64,000 bases of DNA from Paenibacillus montanisoli (GTDB lineage Bacteria > Bacillota > Bacilli > Paenibacillales > Paenibacillaceae), in contig NZ_QLUW01000003.1 of the NCBI RefSeq assembly GCF_003268025.1, positions 496,001 through 560,000 on the forward strand, written 5' to 3'. The notes under the pieces are model-generated. The model was not told the origin of the DNA. It saw only the letters and a list, made by a program, of their open reading frames with translations, and made no database searches. How positions within the stretch are numbered: position 1 is the first letter of the stretch; each line of letters starts with the position of its first letter. The translations under genes were made by a program, and so were the position numbers. This document shows, in pieces, positions 1 to 9,328 of this stretch.

Positions 1-707
1 GCAGGGAGATATTGATCAGAGAAAACGACGGCAGCCTTCGGATTCAAACCCAACACCGAACGCAAAGCCGACTCGAGCATAGGATAGTAACCGTCCAGCA
101 GCGTATCCAACCGCGTTTGCAGCTGGTCGGCCGACAAGTCTTCTTTGCGAATCGCATCGAAGATCGGGGTAAAATCATTCCCGCCGATCGTCAGCAGGAT
201 CAAATCCGCTTTTTTTGCCTCTTCGGCAAGCCTGTCGCTCTTCGCGGCCGTTGCTTCCGCAAGCGGGTAAGCGGACAAGCCCGGCTGAATCCCCTCCGCT
301 GTAATGCGAGTACCGGTCGCCGCCGCATCAAACAGTTTCAAAAGCCCCGGCGTCTTCAGGCCAAGGATGCCGAAATTTTGCAATTCGGCGCGGCCGCGAT
401 AAAGCGCCTGCTCGTAAACGCGCTCGACATAGCCGTAAGGTACGGCATCGATCGTCATGCCCAGCTCATAGCCGGCCGTCAAGGAATCGCCGATCGCGAC
501 GATGCGAAGCGGCTGGCCGGCTTCCGCTTTTGGCGCGGCAGGCGTGGTTGCCAGTATAACTTGAGTAGGTGTGGATAATGGCAAAATGACTCCCGCGCCA
601 GCGGTACCCCCGGCGATAGCGCCGCCGGGTCCGAACGTGCCAAGCAGCATGGCTGCGGCTGCGAGCGTCACGGTTATGCGCGGAAGGTTCCTGAATTTAC
701 TATACAT
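1..707 (-). CDS. Secreted SGNH/GDSL hydrolase, C-terminal part beyond the window edge
   Basis: The reading frame starts at an ATG at 707 (minus) behind a weak GGATGTGGAG site and runs off the left edge, so 235 residues are visible. Residues 1 to about 35 look like a signal peptide (basic start, Ala/Leu-rich core). Block I is GDSLTAGY at 73-80, which puts the nucleophile Ser at 75, and block III GGND is at 175-178. The Asp/His block near the C-terminus is not in the window. Family knowledge: SGNH enzymes hydrolyse esters, often lipids or acetylated sugars, and this one would act outside the membrane. The substrate cannot be told. It is divergent from the glutamate synthase gene. Confidence 0.85.
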   Translation of the reverse strand, partial: MYSKFRNLPRITVTLAAAAMLLGTFGPGGAIAGGTAGAGVILPLSTPTQVILATTPAAPKAEAGQPLRIVAIGDSLTAGYELGMTIDAVPYGYVERVYEQALYRGRAELQNFGILGLKTPGLLKLFDAAATGTRITAEGIQPGLSAYPLAEATAAKSDRLAEEAKKADLILLTIGGNDFTPIFDAIRKEDLSADQLQTRLDTLLDGYYPMLESALRSVLGLNPKAAVVFSDQYLP

Positions 708-830
708 TTTCTCCACATCCTTATGCATAATTATGCGTTTTATTGAGTACGATCCGATTTCGAATTTAATTTTTCGAATTGCTGCTGTGCCGTGGCAAAG
801 AATGGTTATCACAATTATAAAAATATTAAA

Positions 831-859
831 TTGATATCGGTAAGCACTGGTGTTAAAAT
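831..859 (+). promoter_or_regulatory. Sigma-A promoter for glutamate synthase
   Basis: TTGATA at 831-836 and TAAAAT at 854-859 are separated by 17 bases, and TG at 851-852 gives an extended -10. Transcription would start near 866, leaving a leader of about 165 bases before the GTG at 1031. Confidence 0.6.
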
Positions 860-890
860 AATATAATAACTTTTTGGAATACCTGAATTT

Positions 891-920
891 CATGCGAAAC
901 GCTTTCATTTTTTTCGCATG
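891..920 (+). promoter_or_regulatory. Nine-base inverted repeat in the gltB leader
   Basis: CATGCGAAA (891-899) and TTTCGCATG (912-920) are perfect inverted arms with a 12-base spacer. The left arm runs into AAACGCTTTCA, which on the minus strand resembles a catabolite (cre) element but does not fit the consensus fully. It could be an operator or an RNA hairpin just after the predicted start of transcription. Confidence 0.5.
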
Positions 921-925
921 TACAC

Positions 926-959
926 CTTCATTTTAAGCGATACCGCTTGGAAAATGAAG
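926..959 (+). promoter_or_regulatory. Long leader hairpin upstream of gltB
   Basis: CTTCATTTT-AAGCG (926-939) pairs with CGCTT-GG-AAAATGAAG (944-959), giving 14 paired bases around a four-base loop with one two-base bulge. No T-run follows, so it is not a classic terminator. Its position in the leader suggests RNA-level control or transcript stability, which is inference. Confidence 0.5.
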
Positions 960-1030
960 CCGGATTCGATGTATAAGAATCCATTCCATCCGTTTATTCA
1001 AAAATTTCTCATAAGAAAGGTTGCATCCAA

Positions 1031-4000
1031 GTGAAAGAGAACCGTTTAGGATTGCCGCCGAAGCAAGGTCTATACGATCCGCAATTTGAGAAAGACGCTT
1101 GCGGAATGGGCTTTGTGGCTAACATCAAGGGAATTAAATCACACACGATCATCCAGCAGGCGCTGACGGTGCTCGAGAACATGGAGCATCGGGGCGGCCA
1201 AGGCAGCGAGCCTAACACCGGAGACGGAGCGGGGATTTTATTGCAAATTCCGCATGGCTTCTTCTCCCGTGAAATGAAGGAGCTTGGCGTCGAATTGCCG
1301 GCAAGCGGCGAGTACGCCGTCGGCATGCTGTTCTTGTCGCAAGACGAGAGCATCCGCAGCAAGCATGAGCGCGAGCTCGAAGCGATCATCCGCGAGGAAG
1401 GACAGACGCTGCTTGGCTGGCGTACCGTTCCTACGAATGACGAGAAGCTCGGCCACTCGGCGAAATCGGTAAAACCGTTCGTTCGCCAGGTGTTCATCGG
1501 CCGCAATCCTGAGCTGAAGGATGAGCTGTCCTTTGAACGCAAGATCTACGTCATTCGCAAACGCGCGGAAATCGCGATTCGCTACTCCGGCGCGGAAGGC
1601 GCGGACACGTTCTACTTCTCCAGCTTCTCCAGCAAGAAAATCGTGTACAAAGGGATGCTTACGACGGAGCAGGTTCGCTCGTTCTACGTGGAGCTTAACG
1701 ATGAAGCGATGGAAACAGCCATTGCGCTCGTTCACTCCCGTTTCTCGACGAATACATTCCCGAGCTGGGAGCGCGCGCATCCTTACCGTTACCTCATCCA
1801 TAACGGCGAGATCAATACGCTTCGCGGCAACGTGAACTGGATGCATGCCCGCCAAACGATGGTGGCCTCGGAATTGTTCGGCAATGATTTGGACAAAATC
1901 AAGCCGATCATCAATCCGGACGGCTCCGACACGGCGATGTTCGACAACACGCTCGAGTTCTTGTACCTTTCCGGCCGTTCCTTGCCGCATGCGGCGATGA
2001 TGATGGTTCCGGAGCCATGGTCCAACCATGAGGGCATGAGCGACGAGAAGAAAGCTTTCTATGAATACCACAGCTGCTTGATGGAGCCGTGGGACGGTCC
2101 TGCCGCAATGGCGTTTACCGACGGTACGCAAATCGGCGCGATCCTCGACCGGAACGGACTGCGTCCTGCCCGTTATTACGTTACGAAGGATGACGTGATC
2201 ATTCTCGGCTCCGAAGCCGGAACGGTTCATGTCGACCCTGAAAATATTTTGTACAAAGACCGTCTTCGCCCGGGCCGTATGCTGCTTGTCGATACGCAAG
2301 CTGGCCGCATCGTATCCGACGAAGAGGTGAAGGCTCAAATCGCAGCCGAGAACCCTTACCGCGAATGGCTTGACGAGCACCTTGTCGGACTTGACGAGCT
2401 TCCTGACGCGCCTGAGCTTCCGGAGCCGGACCACGAAACGGTCGAGAGCCGCCAGCAGGCGTTCGGCTACACATTCGAGGATTTGCGCAAAGTGCTTGAG
2501 CCGATGGCCGGCAGCGGCGTAGAGCCGATCGCTTCGATGGGCTACGACGCTCCGCTTGCGGTGCTGTCCGAGCGTCCGCAGCGTCTGTTCAACTACTTCA
2601 AGCAAATGTTCGCGCAAGTCACGAATCCGCCGATCGACGCGATTCGCGAAGAAATCATTACGGCGACCGGCACGACGCTTGGACCAGAGCGCAACCTGCT
2701 CAATCCGGAGCCGGAGAGCTGCCGTCACATTAAATTGGCTACGCCTGTGCTTTCGAACGAGGAGTTCGCGAAGCTTCGCCATATTCGCCGTCCTGGCTTC
2801 AGATCCATCACGATTCCGACGCTGTTTAACGCAGCCGAAGGCGAAGCTGGACTGCGTTTTGCGCTGAAGCAAATGTGCGAAGCGGCTGACCGCGTCATTG
2901 CCAAAGGCCATAATATTCTTATTTTGTCCGACCGCGGCGTAGACCGCGAGAATGCGGCGATCCCGTCGCTGCTCGCCGTTTCCGCTCTGCATCACCATCT
3001 GATCCGCGAAGGCACGCGTACGAGAGTCAGCATTTTGCTGGAATCCGGCGAGCCGCGCGAAGTGCACCACTTTGCATTGCTGCTCGGCTACGGCGTGAGC
3101 GCCGTGAACCCGTACCTGGCGTTCGAAACGCTCGACGATATGATTCGCCAAGGCATGCTTAGAGGCGTGAAGCACGATAAAGCGGTGAAAAACTTCATTA
3201 AAGCTGCGACGAAGGGCGTCGTTAAGATTTTGTCCAAAATGGGCATTTCGACGATCCAATCATACCGCGGCGCGCAAATTTTCGAAGCTGTCGGCTTGAA
3301 CGAAGAGCTTGTTGACGAGTATTTCACTTGGACGACAACCCGGATCGGCGGTATCGGTCTGGACGTGATCACGGAAGAAACGCTGAAGCATCACAACCGC
3401 GCATTCGCGGAGCAAGAAGGCCGCGTGAAGGAGCTTGACTCCGGCGGCGAATACCAATGGCGCAAAGACGGCGAAGACCACTTGTTCAGCCCGCAGACGA
3501 TTCACACGCTGCAAATGGCTTCCCGCAAGAACGACTATAAGCTGTATAAGAAATTCTCCGCGCTCGTGCAAGGCGAAGACAAGAAGCATTTGACGCTGCG
3601 TTCGCTGCTTGACTTCAATTACGATGCCGAGCCGGTACCGCTCGATGAAGTCGAATCCGTGGAATCGATCGTGAAACGCTTCAAGACGGGCGCGATGTCT
3701 TACGGTTCCATCAGTAAAGAAGCGCATGAGGCGCTCGCGATCGCGATGAACCGCATCGGCGGCAAATCGAATACGGGCGAGGGCGGCGAAGATCCGTCGC
3801 GTTACACGCTGGACGAGAACGGCGATTCCCGCCGCAGCGCGATCAAGCAGGTTGCTTCCGGACGCTTTGGCGTTACGAGCAACTACCTGGTCAATGCCGA
3901 CGAAATTCAAATCAAGATGGCGCAAGGCGCGAAGCCGGGCGAGGGCGGCCAGCTTCCGGGACGCAAGGTTTATCCTTGGGTTGCCGAGGTTCGCGGTTCC

Positions 4001-5635
4001 ACTCCGGGCGTAGGTCTCATTTCGCCGCCTCCGCATCACGATATTTATTCCATTGAGGACTTGGCAGAGCTGATCCACGATCTGAAGAACGCCAACCCTC
4101 GAGCACGCATCAACGTGAAACTCGTATCCGAAGCAGGCGTAGGTACGATCGCTGCCGGCGTTGCCAAAGGCCGCGCGGACGTCATCCTCGTCAGCGGCTA
4201 CGACGGCGGAACAGGCGCATCGCCGCTTGCATCGATCCGTCACGCCGGTATGCCGTGGGAGCTCGGACTTGCTGAAACGCACCAAACGCTCATGATCAAT
4301 AACCTGCGCGACCGCGTAGTTGTTGAGACGGACGGTAAAATCATGAACGGCCGCGACCTTGCGATCGCAGCTCTTCTCGGTGCCGAAGAATACGGCTTCT
4401 CGACCGCGCCGCTCGTTGTTCTTGGCTGTATCATGATGCGCGTCTGCCAGCTTGACACTTGCCCGGTTGGCGTTGCGACGCAAAATCCTGAGCTTCGCGA
4501 GAAGTTCATGGGCGACCCGAGCCATGTTGCGAACTACATGCTGTTCGTCGCGCAAGAGCTGCGCGAAATTATGGCAGAGCTCGGCTTCCGTACCGTACAA
4601 GAAATGGTCGGCCGCGTAGATCGTCTTCAAACGAAGGATCTCATCGACCACTACAAGCTCAAAGGCATCGATCTTCGTCCGCTGCTGCATCAGATGGAGG
4701 TGCCGCAAGGCTCCGCACGCTACTGCACGCAGGAGCAGGATCATAAATTGGAAGAGTCGCTCGATATGCAGCAATTGCTGCCGCTTGCGCTTCCCGCAAT
4801 CGAGACGGGCGAGCAAGTCCGTGCGACGCTGCCGATCACGAACATCCACCGCGTAGTCGGTACGATCGTGGGCAGCGAAGTGACTCGCCGCCACGGCGCG
4901 AAAGGCTTGCCGGAGGATACGATTTCGTTCCACTTTGTCGGCTCGGCCGGTCAAAGCTTCGGCGCCTTCGTTCCGAAAGGCATCACGCTTTCTCTGGAAG
5001 GCGACTCCAATGACTATGTCGGCAAAGGTCTTTCCGGCGGCAAAATCATTGTGGCGCCATCCAAGAAAGCTACGTTCAAGGCTGAAGAGAACGTCATTAT
5101 CGGCAATACGGCATTCTACGGAGCGACAAACGGCGAAGCTTATATCCGCGGTATCGCGGGCGAGCGCTTCGCGGTTCGTAACTCCGGCGTGAACGTCGTA
5201 GTCGAAGGCGTTGGCGACCACGGCTGTGAGTACATGACAGGCGGCCGCGTCGCGATTCTCGGCGGCACAGGCCGTAACTTCGCAGCCGGCATGTCCGGCG
5301 GTGTCGCTTACGTCCTGGATGAAGCAGGCGATTTCTACAAACACTGCAACATCGAAATGGTTCTTCTGGAGCGTGTCGAAGATGAGCGCGATTCCGAAGA
5401 GCTGCACGGCATGATCAAGCGCCACGTGATGAACACGGGCTCGGAGATCGGCGACCGACTTCTTTCCGATTGGGAGACGTCCAAGCAGAAATTCGTGAAG
5501 GTCATTCCGAAGGATTACAAGCGGATGCTGGAGCAAATCGAGAAGCAGGAGCAAGCTGGCTTGGCCGGCGACGAAGCGCTTCTCGCGGCATTCGAAGCGA
5601 ATATGAAGGAACTCGCGCGCGTTGGCGGGAACTAA
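1031..5635 (+). CDS. gltB: Glutamate synthase large subunit
   Basis: This 1534-residue protein has the length of the bacterial NADPH-GOGAT large subunit, which makes two glutamates from glutamine and 2-oxoglutarate in the cytoplasm. The class II amidotransferase domain opens with DACGMGF, where Cys24 would become the N-terminal nucleophile after propeptide cleavage. The central and FMN-binding domains follow, and near residue 1132 the pattern [13 protein letters not shown] gives the Cx5Cx4C set for a 3Fe-4S cluster. The last 250 residues form the GXGXG beta-helix. GTG start at 1031 sits behind AAGAAAGG. A terminator follows directly and no small subunit (gltD) is adjacent, unlike Bacillus subtilis gltAB; nor is there a LysR-type gltC upstream. 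Confidence 0.96.
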   Translation: MKENRLGLPPKQGLYDPQFEKDACGMGFVANIKGIKSHTIIQQALTVLENMEHRGGQGSEPNTGDGAGILLQIPHGFFSREMKELGVELPASGEYAVGMLFLSQDESIRSKHERELEAIIREEGQTLLGWRTVPTNDEKLGHSAKSVKPFVRQVFIGRNPELKDELSFERKIYVIRKRAEIAIRYSGAEGADTFYFSSFSSKKIVYKGMLTTEQVRSFYVELNDEAMETAIALVHSRFSTNTFPSWERAHPYRYLIHNGEINTLRGNVNWMHARQTMVASELFGNDLDKIKPIINPDGSDTAMFDNTLEFLYLSGRSLPHAAMMMVPEPWSNHEGMSDEKKAFYEYHSCLMEPWDGPAAMAFTDGTQIGAILDRNGLRPARYYVTKDDVIILGSEAGTVHVDPENILYKDRLRPGRMLLVDTQAGRIVSDEEVKAQIAAENPYREWLDEHLVGLDELPDAPELPEPDHETVESRQQAFGYTFEDLRKVLEPMAGSGVEPIASMGYDAPLAVLSERPQRLFNYFKQMFAQVTNPPIDAIREEIITATGTTLGPERNLLNPEPESCRHIKLATPVLSNEEFAKLRHIRRPGFRSITIPTLFNAAEGEAGLRFALKQMCEAADRVIAKGHNILILSDRGVDRENAAIPSLLAVSALHHHLIREGTRTRVSILLESGEPREVHHFALLLGYGVSAVNPYLAFETLDDMIRQGMLRGVKHDKAVKNFIKAATKGVVKILSKMGISTIQSYRGAQIFEAVGLNEELVDEYFTWTTTRIGGIGLDVITEETLKHHNRAFAEQEGRVKELDSGGEYQWRKDGEDHLFSPQTIHTLQMASRKNDYKLYKKFSALVQGEDKKHLTLRSLLDFNYDAEPVPLDEVESVESIVKRFKTGAMSYGSISKEAHEALAIAMNRIGGKSNTGEGGEDPSRYTLDENGDSRRSAIKQVASGRFGVTSNYLVNADEIQIKMAQGAKPGEGGQLPGRKVYPWVAEVRGSTPGVGLISPPPHHDIYSIEDLAELIHDLKNANPRARINVKLVSEAGVGTIAAGVAKGRADVILVSGYDGGTGASPLASIRHAGMPWELGLAETHQTLMINNLRDRVVVETDGKIMNGRDLAIAALLGAEEYGFSTAPLVVLGCIMMRVCQLDTCPVGVATQNPELREKFMGDPSHVANYMLFVAQELREIMAELGFRTVQEMVGRVDRLQTKDLIDHYKLKGIDLRPLLHQMEVPQGSARYCTQEQDHKLEESLDMQQLLPLALPAIETGEQVRATLPITNIHRVVGTIVGSEVTRRHGAKGLPEDTISFHFVGSAGQSFGAFVPKGITLSLEGDSNDYVGKGLSGGKIIVAPSKKATFKAEENVIIGNTAFYGATNGEAYIRGIAGERFAVRNSGVNVVVEGVGDHGCEYMTGGRVAILGGTGRNFAAGMSGGVAYVLDEAGDFYKHCNIEMVLLERVEDERDSEELHGMIKRHVMNTGSEIGDRLLSDWETSKQKFVKVIPKDYKRMLEQIEKQEQAGLAGDEALLAAFEANMKELARVGGN

Positions 5636-5650
5636 TCGAACAAATTGAAA

Positions 5651-5692
5651 GAGACCGGTAGCGGACGACATGTCCGGCTATCGGTCTTTTTT
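5651..5692 (+). terminator. Intrinsic terminator of gltB
   Basis: AGACCGGTAGC and GGAC pair with GTCC and GCTATCGGTCT, followed by a T-run at 5687-5692. It begins 15 bases after the gltB stop codon. Confidence 0.85.
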
Positions 5693-5998
5693 GTACCAAT
5701 TGCCGCAATGAGTAGCAACAAATTTAGCAAGCGCTTACAAAATGTAAGGAAAGTTGATATTGTGTTAGGATGAATTACCATTTATCGACAAAAAAACAAG
5801 ATAAATGTGAAAATAGGCCCACACCCTTCGACATCCTTTTTGAACGCGATTCGATATAATGAATTCAGACAAGTGGTTATATACTAGAGAGAATATAATA
5901 AAGGAGAGGTTGTTTTGGGTGGATGGGTTGGTGAGGCATCTCATGTGCGGGCAAGAAGGGTAAGGTTCATCTTACATAGAGGGAGTAGGAGTTTGGGT
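5693..5998 (+). other. Intergenic stretch upstream of a small peptide gene
   Basis: No gene is convincing here. It holds a cre-like element overlapping a short dyad (5726-5748), a TATAAT at 5855-5860 without a well-spaced -35, and an AAGGAGAGG site at 5901-5909 in front of a TTG at 5915 that is in frame with the peptide gene at 5999. Confidence 0.5.
5726..5748. promoter_or_regulatory. cre-like element overlapping a TACAAAATGTA dyad
   Basis: On the minus strand TGTAAGCGCTTGCT (5726-5739) matches the CcpA cre consensus at all but about two positions. Overlapping it, CTTACA-AAA-TGTAAG (5734-5748) is a perfect 6-3-6 dyad. The same 11-base core TACAAAATGTA recurs at 6735-6745. Confidence 0.4.
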
Positions 5999-6139
5999 AT
6001 GAAAAAAATTGAAGATCAAAATAAAGAAGCACAGACACCTTCGCTGGGAACGGTAGAGCTCGATGTCCGCACCATTATGGAGCAGCTTGGAATTGATCTT
6101 GCGAAATGGCCCATTGATTTACCTCCACTCCAAAAATAA
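5999..6139 (+). CDS. Small acidic protein of unknown function, 46 residues
   Basis: The ATG at 5999 follows a purine-rich GGGAGTAGGAG site about eight bases upstream. The product begins MKKIEDQNKE, is polar at the N-terminus and ends in a Leu/Pro-rich tail (IDLPPLQK). No signal peptide or membrane segment is seen. An in-frame TTG at 5915 with a good AAGGAGAGG site would add 28 residues rich in Arg and Gly, so the start is uncertain. The gene lies between two terminators and so is a single unit. I do not recognise the family. Confidence 0.5.
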   Translation: MKKIEDQNKEAQTPSLGTVELDVRTIMEQLGIDLAKWPIDLPPLQK

Positions 6140-6151
6140 TAGACAGATTAA

Positions 6152-6184
6152 AAAACCATAGTCGCTGCGACTATGGTTTTGTTG
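6152..6184. terminator. Bidirectional terminator between convergent genes
   Basis: AAAACCATAGTCG (6152-6164) and CGACTATGGTTTT (6168-6180) form a perfect 13-base stem with a three-base loop, flanked by A-run and T-run. It serves the small peptide gene and the XRE gene read towards it. Confidence 0.9.
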
Positions 6185-6217
6185 ATTTATAAAAGAAACG
6201 ATGGTCGGCGGCAACTG

Positions 6218-6586
6218 TTATTTCATGTTGCGTTCCATTCTTACGAAAGCGATAAATCGTTTAGCCTCTTCAGGAGTGAGGCTTAAGCCGTCTATTTTTA
6301 AATTGTATTTGCTGAGCAGATCCTCTTCGGATAGCTCGAGCTGTTCGACAAATTCGCGTACAGGCTCATCGAGCGTCACATGCGGCGCATTCGTCCGTCC
6401 AACCAGAAAGTCGACAGAAACCTTGAACAAATCGGCAAATTTAGATAACGTATCCGTATCCGGTTCGCGGCGGTTTTTCTCATAATGGGATAAGGCTGCG
6501 CGTGAAATTCCAAGTAGCCCCGCTGTCTGCTCTTGTGTCCAACCCCGATCGTCCCTCAGTTTTGCAATACGGTCACCAATGTTCAT
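6218..6586 (-). CDS. XRE-family helix-turn-helix transcriptional regulator
   Basis: The 122-residue protein opens with a classic HTH_3 domain at about residues 5-60: IAKLRDDRGWTQEQTAGLLG, then SRAALSHYEKNRREP as the recognition region and FKVSVDFLVG at the end. The C-terminal half is helical and acidic and probably mediates oligomerisation or signal sensing, as in SinR/ImmR-type repressors. ATG at 6586 follows AGGAGGAG. It is divergent from the ugd promoter region, and its own promoter spans an inverted repeat, which suggests autoregulation. Its targets are not known from sequence. Confidence 0.9.
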   Translation of the reverse strand: MNIGDRIAKLRDDRGWTQEQTAGLLGISRAALSHYEKNRREPDTDTLSKFADLFKVSVDFLVGRTNAPHVTLDEPVREFVEQLELSEEDLLSKYNLKIDGLSLTPEEAKRFIAFVRMERNMK

Positions 6587-6617
6587 ATTTCTCCTCCTAT
6601 CAGGCTATAACTCCATA

Positions 6618-6647
6618 TTAATACGAAATGCTTACAAAAGCATTCAA
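6618..6647 (-). promoter_or_regulatory. Promoter of the XRE gene with a dyad in its spacer
   Basis: On the minus strand TTGAAT (6642-6647) and TATTAA (6618-6623) are 18 bases apart. The spacer holds AATGCTT-N4-AAGCATT (6627-6644), a perfect 7-4-7 inverted repeat. A protein bound there would block RNA polymerase, fitting an autorepressor operator. Confidence 0.55.
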
Positions 6648-6690
6648 TGCTACGAAACGTCACATATTTTTGGAGTGGAGCAAAAAGGCA

Positions 6691-6719
6691 TTGACATGTT
6701 ACAGTTCGTATCGTAGAGT
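6691..6719 (+). promoter_or_regulatory. Sigma-A promoter reading towards ugd
   Basis: TTGACA at 6691-6696 and TAGAGT at 6714-6719 are 17 bases apart. The start would be near 6726, giving a leader of about 225 bases before ugd. Confidence 0.6.
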
Positions 6720-6731
6720 AGAACATGAAAT

Positions 6732-6748
6732 AGATACAAAATGTATCT
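6732..6748. promoter_or_regulatory. Perfect 7-3-7 dyad just after the predicted ugd transcription start
   Basis: AGATACA-AAA-TGTATCT spans 6732-6748. Its position at about +6 to +22 would suit a repressor site. It shares the core TACAAAATGTA with the dyad at 5734-5748. Confidence 0.45.
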
Positions 6749-6844
6749 CTATCTATATATCATTACCCTTTCAGGCAAGGGTTAAACGCACCGATTTGAT
6801 AATTTTTAACGAATATTTCACGTGTAGGCGCTCCATCACGCTAA

Positions 6845-6878
6845 GGGCTAAGCGGCTTAGACGCTGTAGCTCTTTTTT
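6845..6878 (+). terminator. Intrinsic terminator inside the ugd leader (attenuator candidate)
   Basis: GGGCTA-AGCG (6845-6854) pairs with CGCT-g-TAGCTC (6862-6872) and is followed at once by six T (6873-6878). It lies between the promoter at 6691 and the ugd start at 6953, so ugd transcription must read through it or use a promoter I do not see. A CGCT at about 6828-6831 could pair with AGCG and act as an antiterminator. Confidence 0.65.
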
Positions 6879-6952
6879 AGTCGGCTCGAGAATATATAGC
6901 AGGACTATCAATGGATGGAAGAAGACGTGATTCATGGAAGGATGGATGATTA

Positions 6953-8290
6953 ATGAAGATTGCAGTGATTGGTACTGGTTATGTCGGACTCGTTTCAGGG
7001 GTATGCTTCGCGGAATTGAAACACGAGGTTATCTGCGTGGACAAAGAGCTATCCAAAATAAGCAAACTGCAAGATGGCGAGATTCCGATCTATGAGCCGG
7101 GTCTTCAGGAGCTGGTTCTGCGGAATGCGGCGGAGGGCAGACTATCCTTTACTTCGGATTTAGCCGCCGCTGTTCGTCAGTCAGAGCTCGTCATTCTCGC
7201 TGTCGGCACGCCGTCGCTGCCGAGCGGCGAAGCCAATCTAGCCTATATCGAGCAGGCAGCCAGAGAAGTCGCTCAAGCGATGGATGGCCGCAAGATCATC
7301 ATGACGAAGAGCACCGTGCCCGTCGGCACGAATCATATGTTGAAACAAGTCATTGCCGAGCTTACGGATCAGCCTTTCGACATCGTTTCCGTTCCGGAAT
7401 TTCTGCGGGAAGGAACAGCCGTTAAGGATACCTTCAATCCGGATCGCATTGTAATCGGATCCGATGATCCGGCGGCGGTGCAAGCCGTCATCGAGCTTCA
7501 CCGCCAGCTCACAGAGAATATCATCGTCACCGATCTGCGAAGCGCGGAGATGATTAAATACGCCTCCAATGCATTCCTAGCAACGAAAATCTCATTTATC
7601 AACGAGATCGCGAATATATGCGAGAAGGTCGGGGCCGATGTGAGCCAGGTGGCAGCGGGTATCGGCTATGACCATCGGATCGGGCATGCGTTCCTTCGCG
7701 CGGGGATCGGGTATGGCGGCTCGTGTTTTCCAAAGGATACGCAGGCATTGATTCAAATTGCCGGCAACGTCGATTACGAATTTAAGCTGTTGAAATCGGT
7801 AGTGGATGTCAATCACCAGCAGCGCTTCAGCATGATCCATAAGCTGGAGGAAATCTTCGGCGACTTGAAGGGACTTACTGTCGCAATATGGGGCTTGGCT
7901 TTCAAGCCGAACACCGATGACGTTCGTGATGCTCCGGCGATTGATATTATCCGGGAGCTCGTGCTTCGAGGGGCAGCGGTGAAGGCATGCGATCCGATTG
8001 CGATGGATAACTTCCGGAAAGTAATGGACAGCGAAGCGATCACCTGGTGCGAGGACGGGCTGGAAGCAGCCTGCGACGCGGATGCGATCTGTTTGCTGAC
8101 CGAGTGGCAGGAATACTGCCGGTACCAGCTGAAGCATCTGCGGCGTGTCATGAAGCACCCGGTACTCATTGACGGGCGGAACATGTACAACCAAGAACAG
8201 CTGCAGGACAGCGGATTTATTTACAGGTCGATCGGAAGGCCATCCATGAACACGGTAGCGGCCATTCAAACACTGCAACCATTAGTATGA
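6953..8290 (+). CDS. ugd: UDP-glucose 6-dehydrogenase
   Basis: The enzyme oxidises UDP-glucose to UDP-glucuronate with NAD in two steps, supplying uronic acid for teichuronic acid or capsule. At 445 residues it has the family length. The N-terminal Rossmann motif is GTGYVGLVSG at residues 7-16, the central helical domain contains EMIKYASNAFLA, and the catalytic cysteine is in GYGGSCFPKD near residue 258. The UDP-binding C-terminal domain includes WGLAFKPNTDD. ATG at 6953 follows GGAAGGATGG. The stop overlaps the next start by four bases (ATGA), so it is translationally coupled to the LCP gene. Confidence 0.96.
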   Translation: MKIAVIGTGYVGLVSGVCFAELKHEVICVDKELSKISKLQDGEIPIYEPGLQELVLRNAAEGRLSFTSDLAAAVRQSELVILAVGTPSLPSGEANLAYIEQAAREVAQAMDGRKIIMTKSTVPVGTNHMLKQVIAELTDQPFDIVSVPEFLREGTAVKDTFNPDRIVIGSDDPAAVQAVIELHRQLTENIIVTDLRSAEMIKYASNAFLATKISFINEIANICEKVGADVSQVAAGIGYDHRIGHAFLRAGIGYGGSCFPKDTQALIQIAGNVDYEFKLLKSVVDVNHQQRFSMIHKLEEIFGDLKGLTVAIWGLAFKPNTDDVRDAPAIDIIRELVLRGAAVKACDPIAMDNFRKVMDSEAITWCEDGLEAACDADAICLLTEWQEYCRYQLKHLRRVMKHPVLIDGRNMYNQEQLQDSGFIYRSIGRPSMNTVAAIQTLQPLV

Positions 8291-9258
8291 CAAAGAACAA
8301 ATTTAGGGTATGGAAGCGTGTGCTGTTGTGGACCGGGGCTGCGGCCGCAGTGATATTGCTGGCAGCCAGCGGGTTGACCTACTATTTATATAGCTCAGCC
8401 CAGCAAACGGCTGGCAAGATGTACGAGGAGCTTGGGCCGGTAAAGCCGGTCTACGTCAGTAAGGACACAGAGGTGCGGAACGCGAAGACTCCCGAACAGC
8501 CGGTCCAGATGAAGAGATTAGACCCGTTCACCGTACTCGTGCTAGGTGTCGATCAGCGCGAGCATGACAGCGGGCGCTCGGATTCCATGATTGTACTGAG
8601 CGTGAATCCGGTCAAAGGCTCCATCCTGATGTTTAATATTCCGCGAGACACGCGCACGGCCATCGTCGGTCACGCAGACGTTGACAAGATTAATCATGCG
8701 TACGCCTTCGGCGGCGTCCAAATGTCAGTGGCAACTGTCGAGCATTTCTTGGATTACCCGATCGACTATTTCGTCAAGATCAACATGGAAAGCTTCGCAA
8801 GGCTGATCGATTTGGTCGGCGGGGTGGAGGTTGATAACCCAGTTGAGTTCGATTATGATGGAACCGTTTTCGCGAAAGGGAACCTGAGTTTGAATGGCCA
8901 GGATGCGCTCAAATACGCCCGGATGCGCTATGACGATCCCCGAGGCGATATCGGCCGCAATGCGAGACAGCGGACTATATTGAAGCAATTGATGAACAAG
9001 GCGACGGACATCTCCAATGTGACGCATCTGCAATCGCTGCTGAGCGAACTTGGAAACTATGTGAAAACGAACATTACATTCAGCGAAATGAAGACCTTCG
9101 TCAAGGACTACGGACCGGCGATCCGCAAAGTCGATAGCATCGAGATTAAAGGGGCAGGCCAAACCATCGATCGCATTTGGTATTATATTGTTTCGGAAGC
9201 AGAAAGAGACCGCATTCACAACTTGCTTAAGGCTCATCAGCTTAAATCTTCGGCGTAA
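8287..9258 (+). CDS. LytR-CpsA-Psr family envelope polymer ligase
   Basis: LCP proteins transfer undecaprenyl-linked polymers such as teichoic or teichuronic acid to peptidoglycan outside the membrane. Residues 1-9 are basic, a single membrane helix runs from about 11 to 33, and the LCP domain starts at LVLGVDQREHDSGRSDSM. Conserved features are FNIPRDTR, KINHAYAFGG, YFVKINMESFARLID and LNGQDALKYARMR, with the Arg and Asp residues that bind the polyprenyl pyrophosphate. At 323 residues the length is normal. It starts inside the end of ugd, which supports a joint role in attaching uronic-acid-containing polymer. Confidence 0.93.
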   Translation: MTKNKFRVWKRVLLWTGAAAAVILLAASGLTYYLYSSAQQTAGKMYEELGPVKPVYVSKDTEVRNAKTPEQPVQMKRLDPFTVLVLGVDQREHDSGRSDSMIVLSVNPVKGSILMFNIPRDTRTAIVGHADVDKINHAYAFGGVQMSVATVEHFLDYPIDYFVKINMESFARLIDLVGGVEVDNPVEFDYDGTVFAKGNLSLNGQDALKYARMRYDDPRGDIGRNARQRTILKQLMNKATDISNVTHLQSLLSELGNYVKTNITFSEMKTFVKDYGPAIRKVDSIEIKGAGQTIDRIWYYIVSEAERDRIHNLLKAHQLKSSA

Positions 9259-9328
9259 CGCTTCCCGGAATAAATGAGGGCTTCCGCTCATAAAGTGAAG
9301 AAACCTTTATGGACAAGGAGGACTCGTC

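Noticed and set aside
891..909. Functional cre site upstream of gltB
   Set aside because: GAAAGCGTTTC resembles cre on the minus strand, but the spacing to the final CA is off by one base, so the consensus is not met.
1238..3259. 673-codon frame opposite gltB (minus strand)
   Set aside because: It lies fully antisense to the highly conserved glutamate synthase gene, has no binding site or recognisable domain, and its Arg/His-rich composition is what GC-rich third positions produce on the opposite strand.
3260..5671. 803-codon frame opposite gltB (minus strand)
   Set aside because: Antisense to the FMN and GXGXG domains of GltB, which are intact. The frame crosses the gltB terminator and shows no domain.
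6628..6930. 100-codon frame between the XRE gene and ugd
   Set aside because: It spans the promoters, the dyads and the leader terminator, has no binding site, and its product is low-quality Arg/Ser/Ile sequence.
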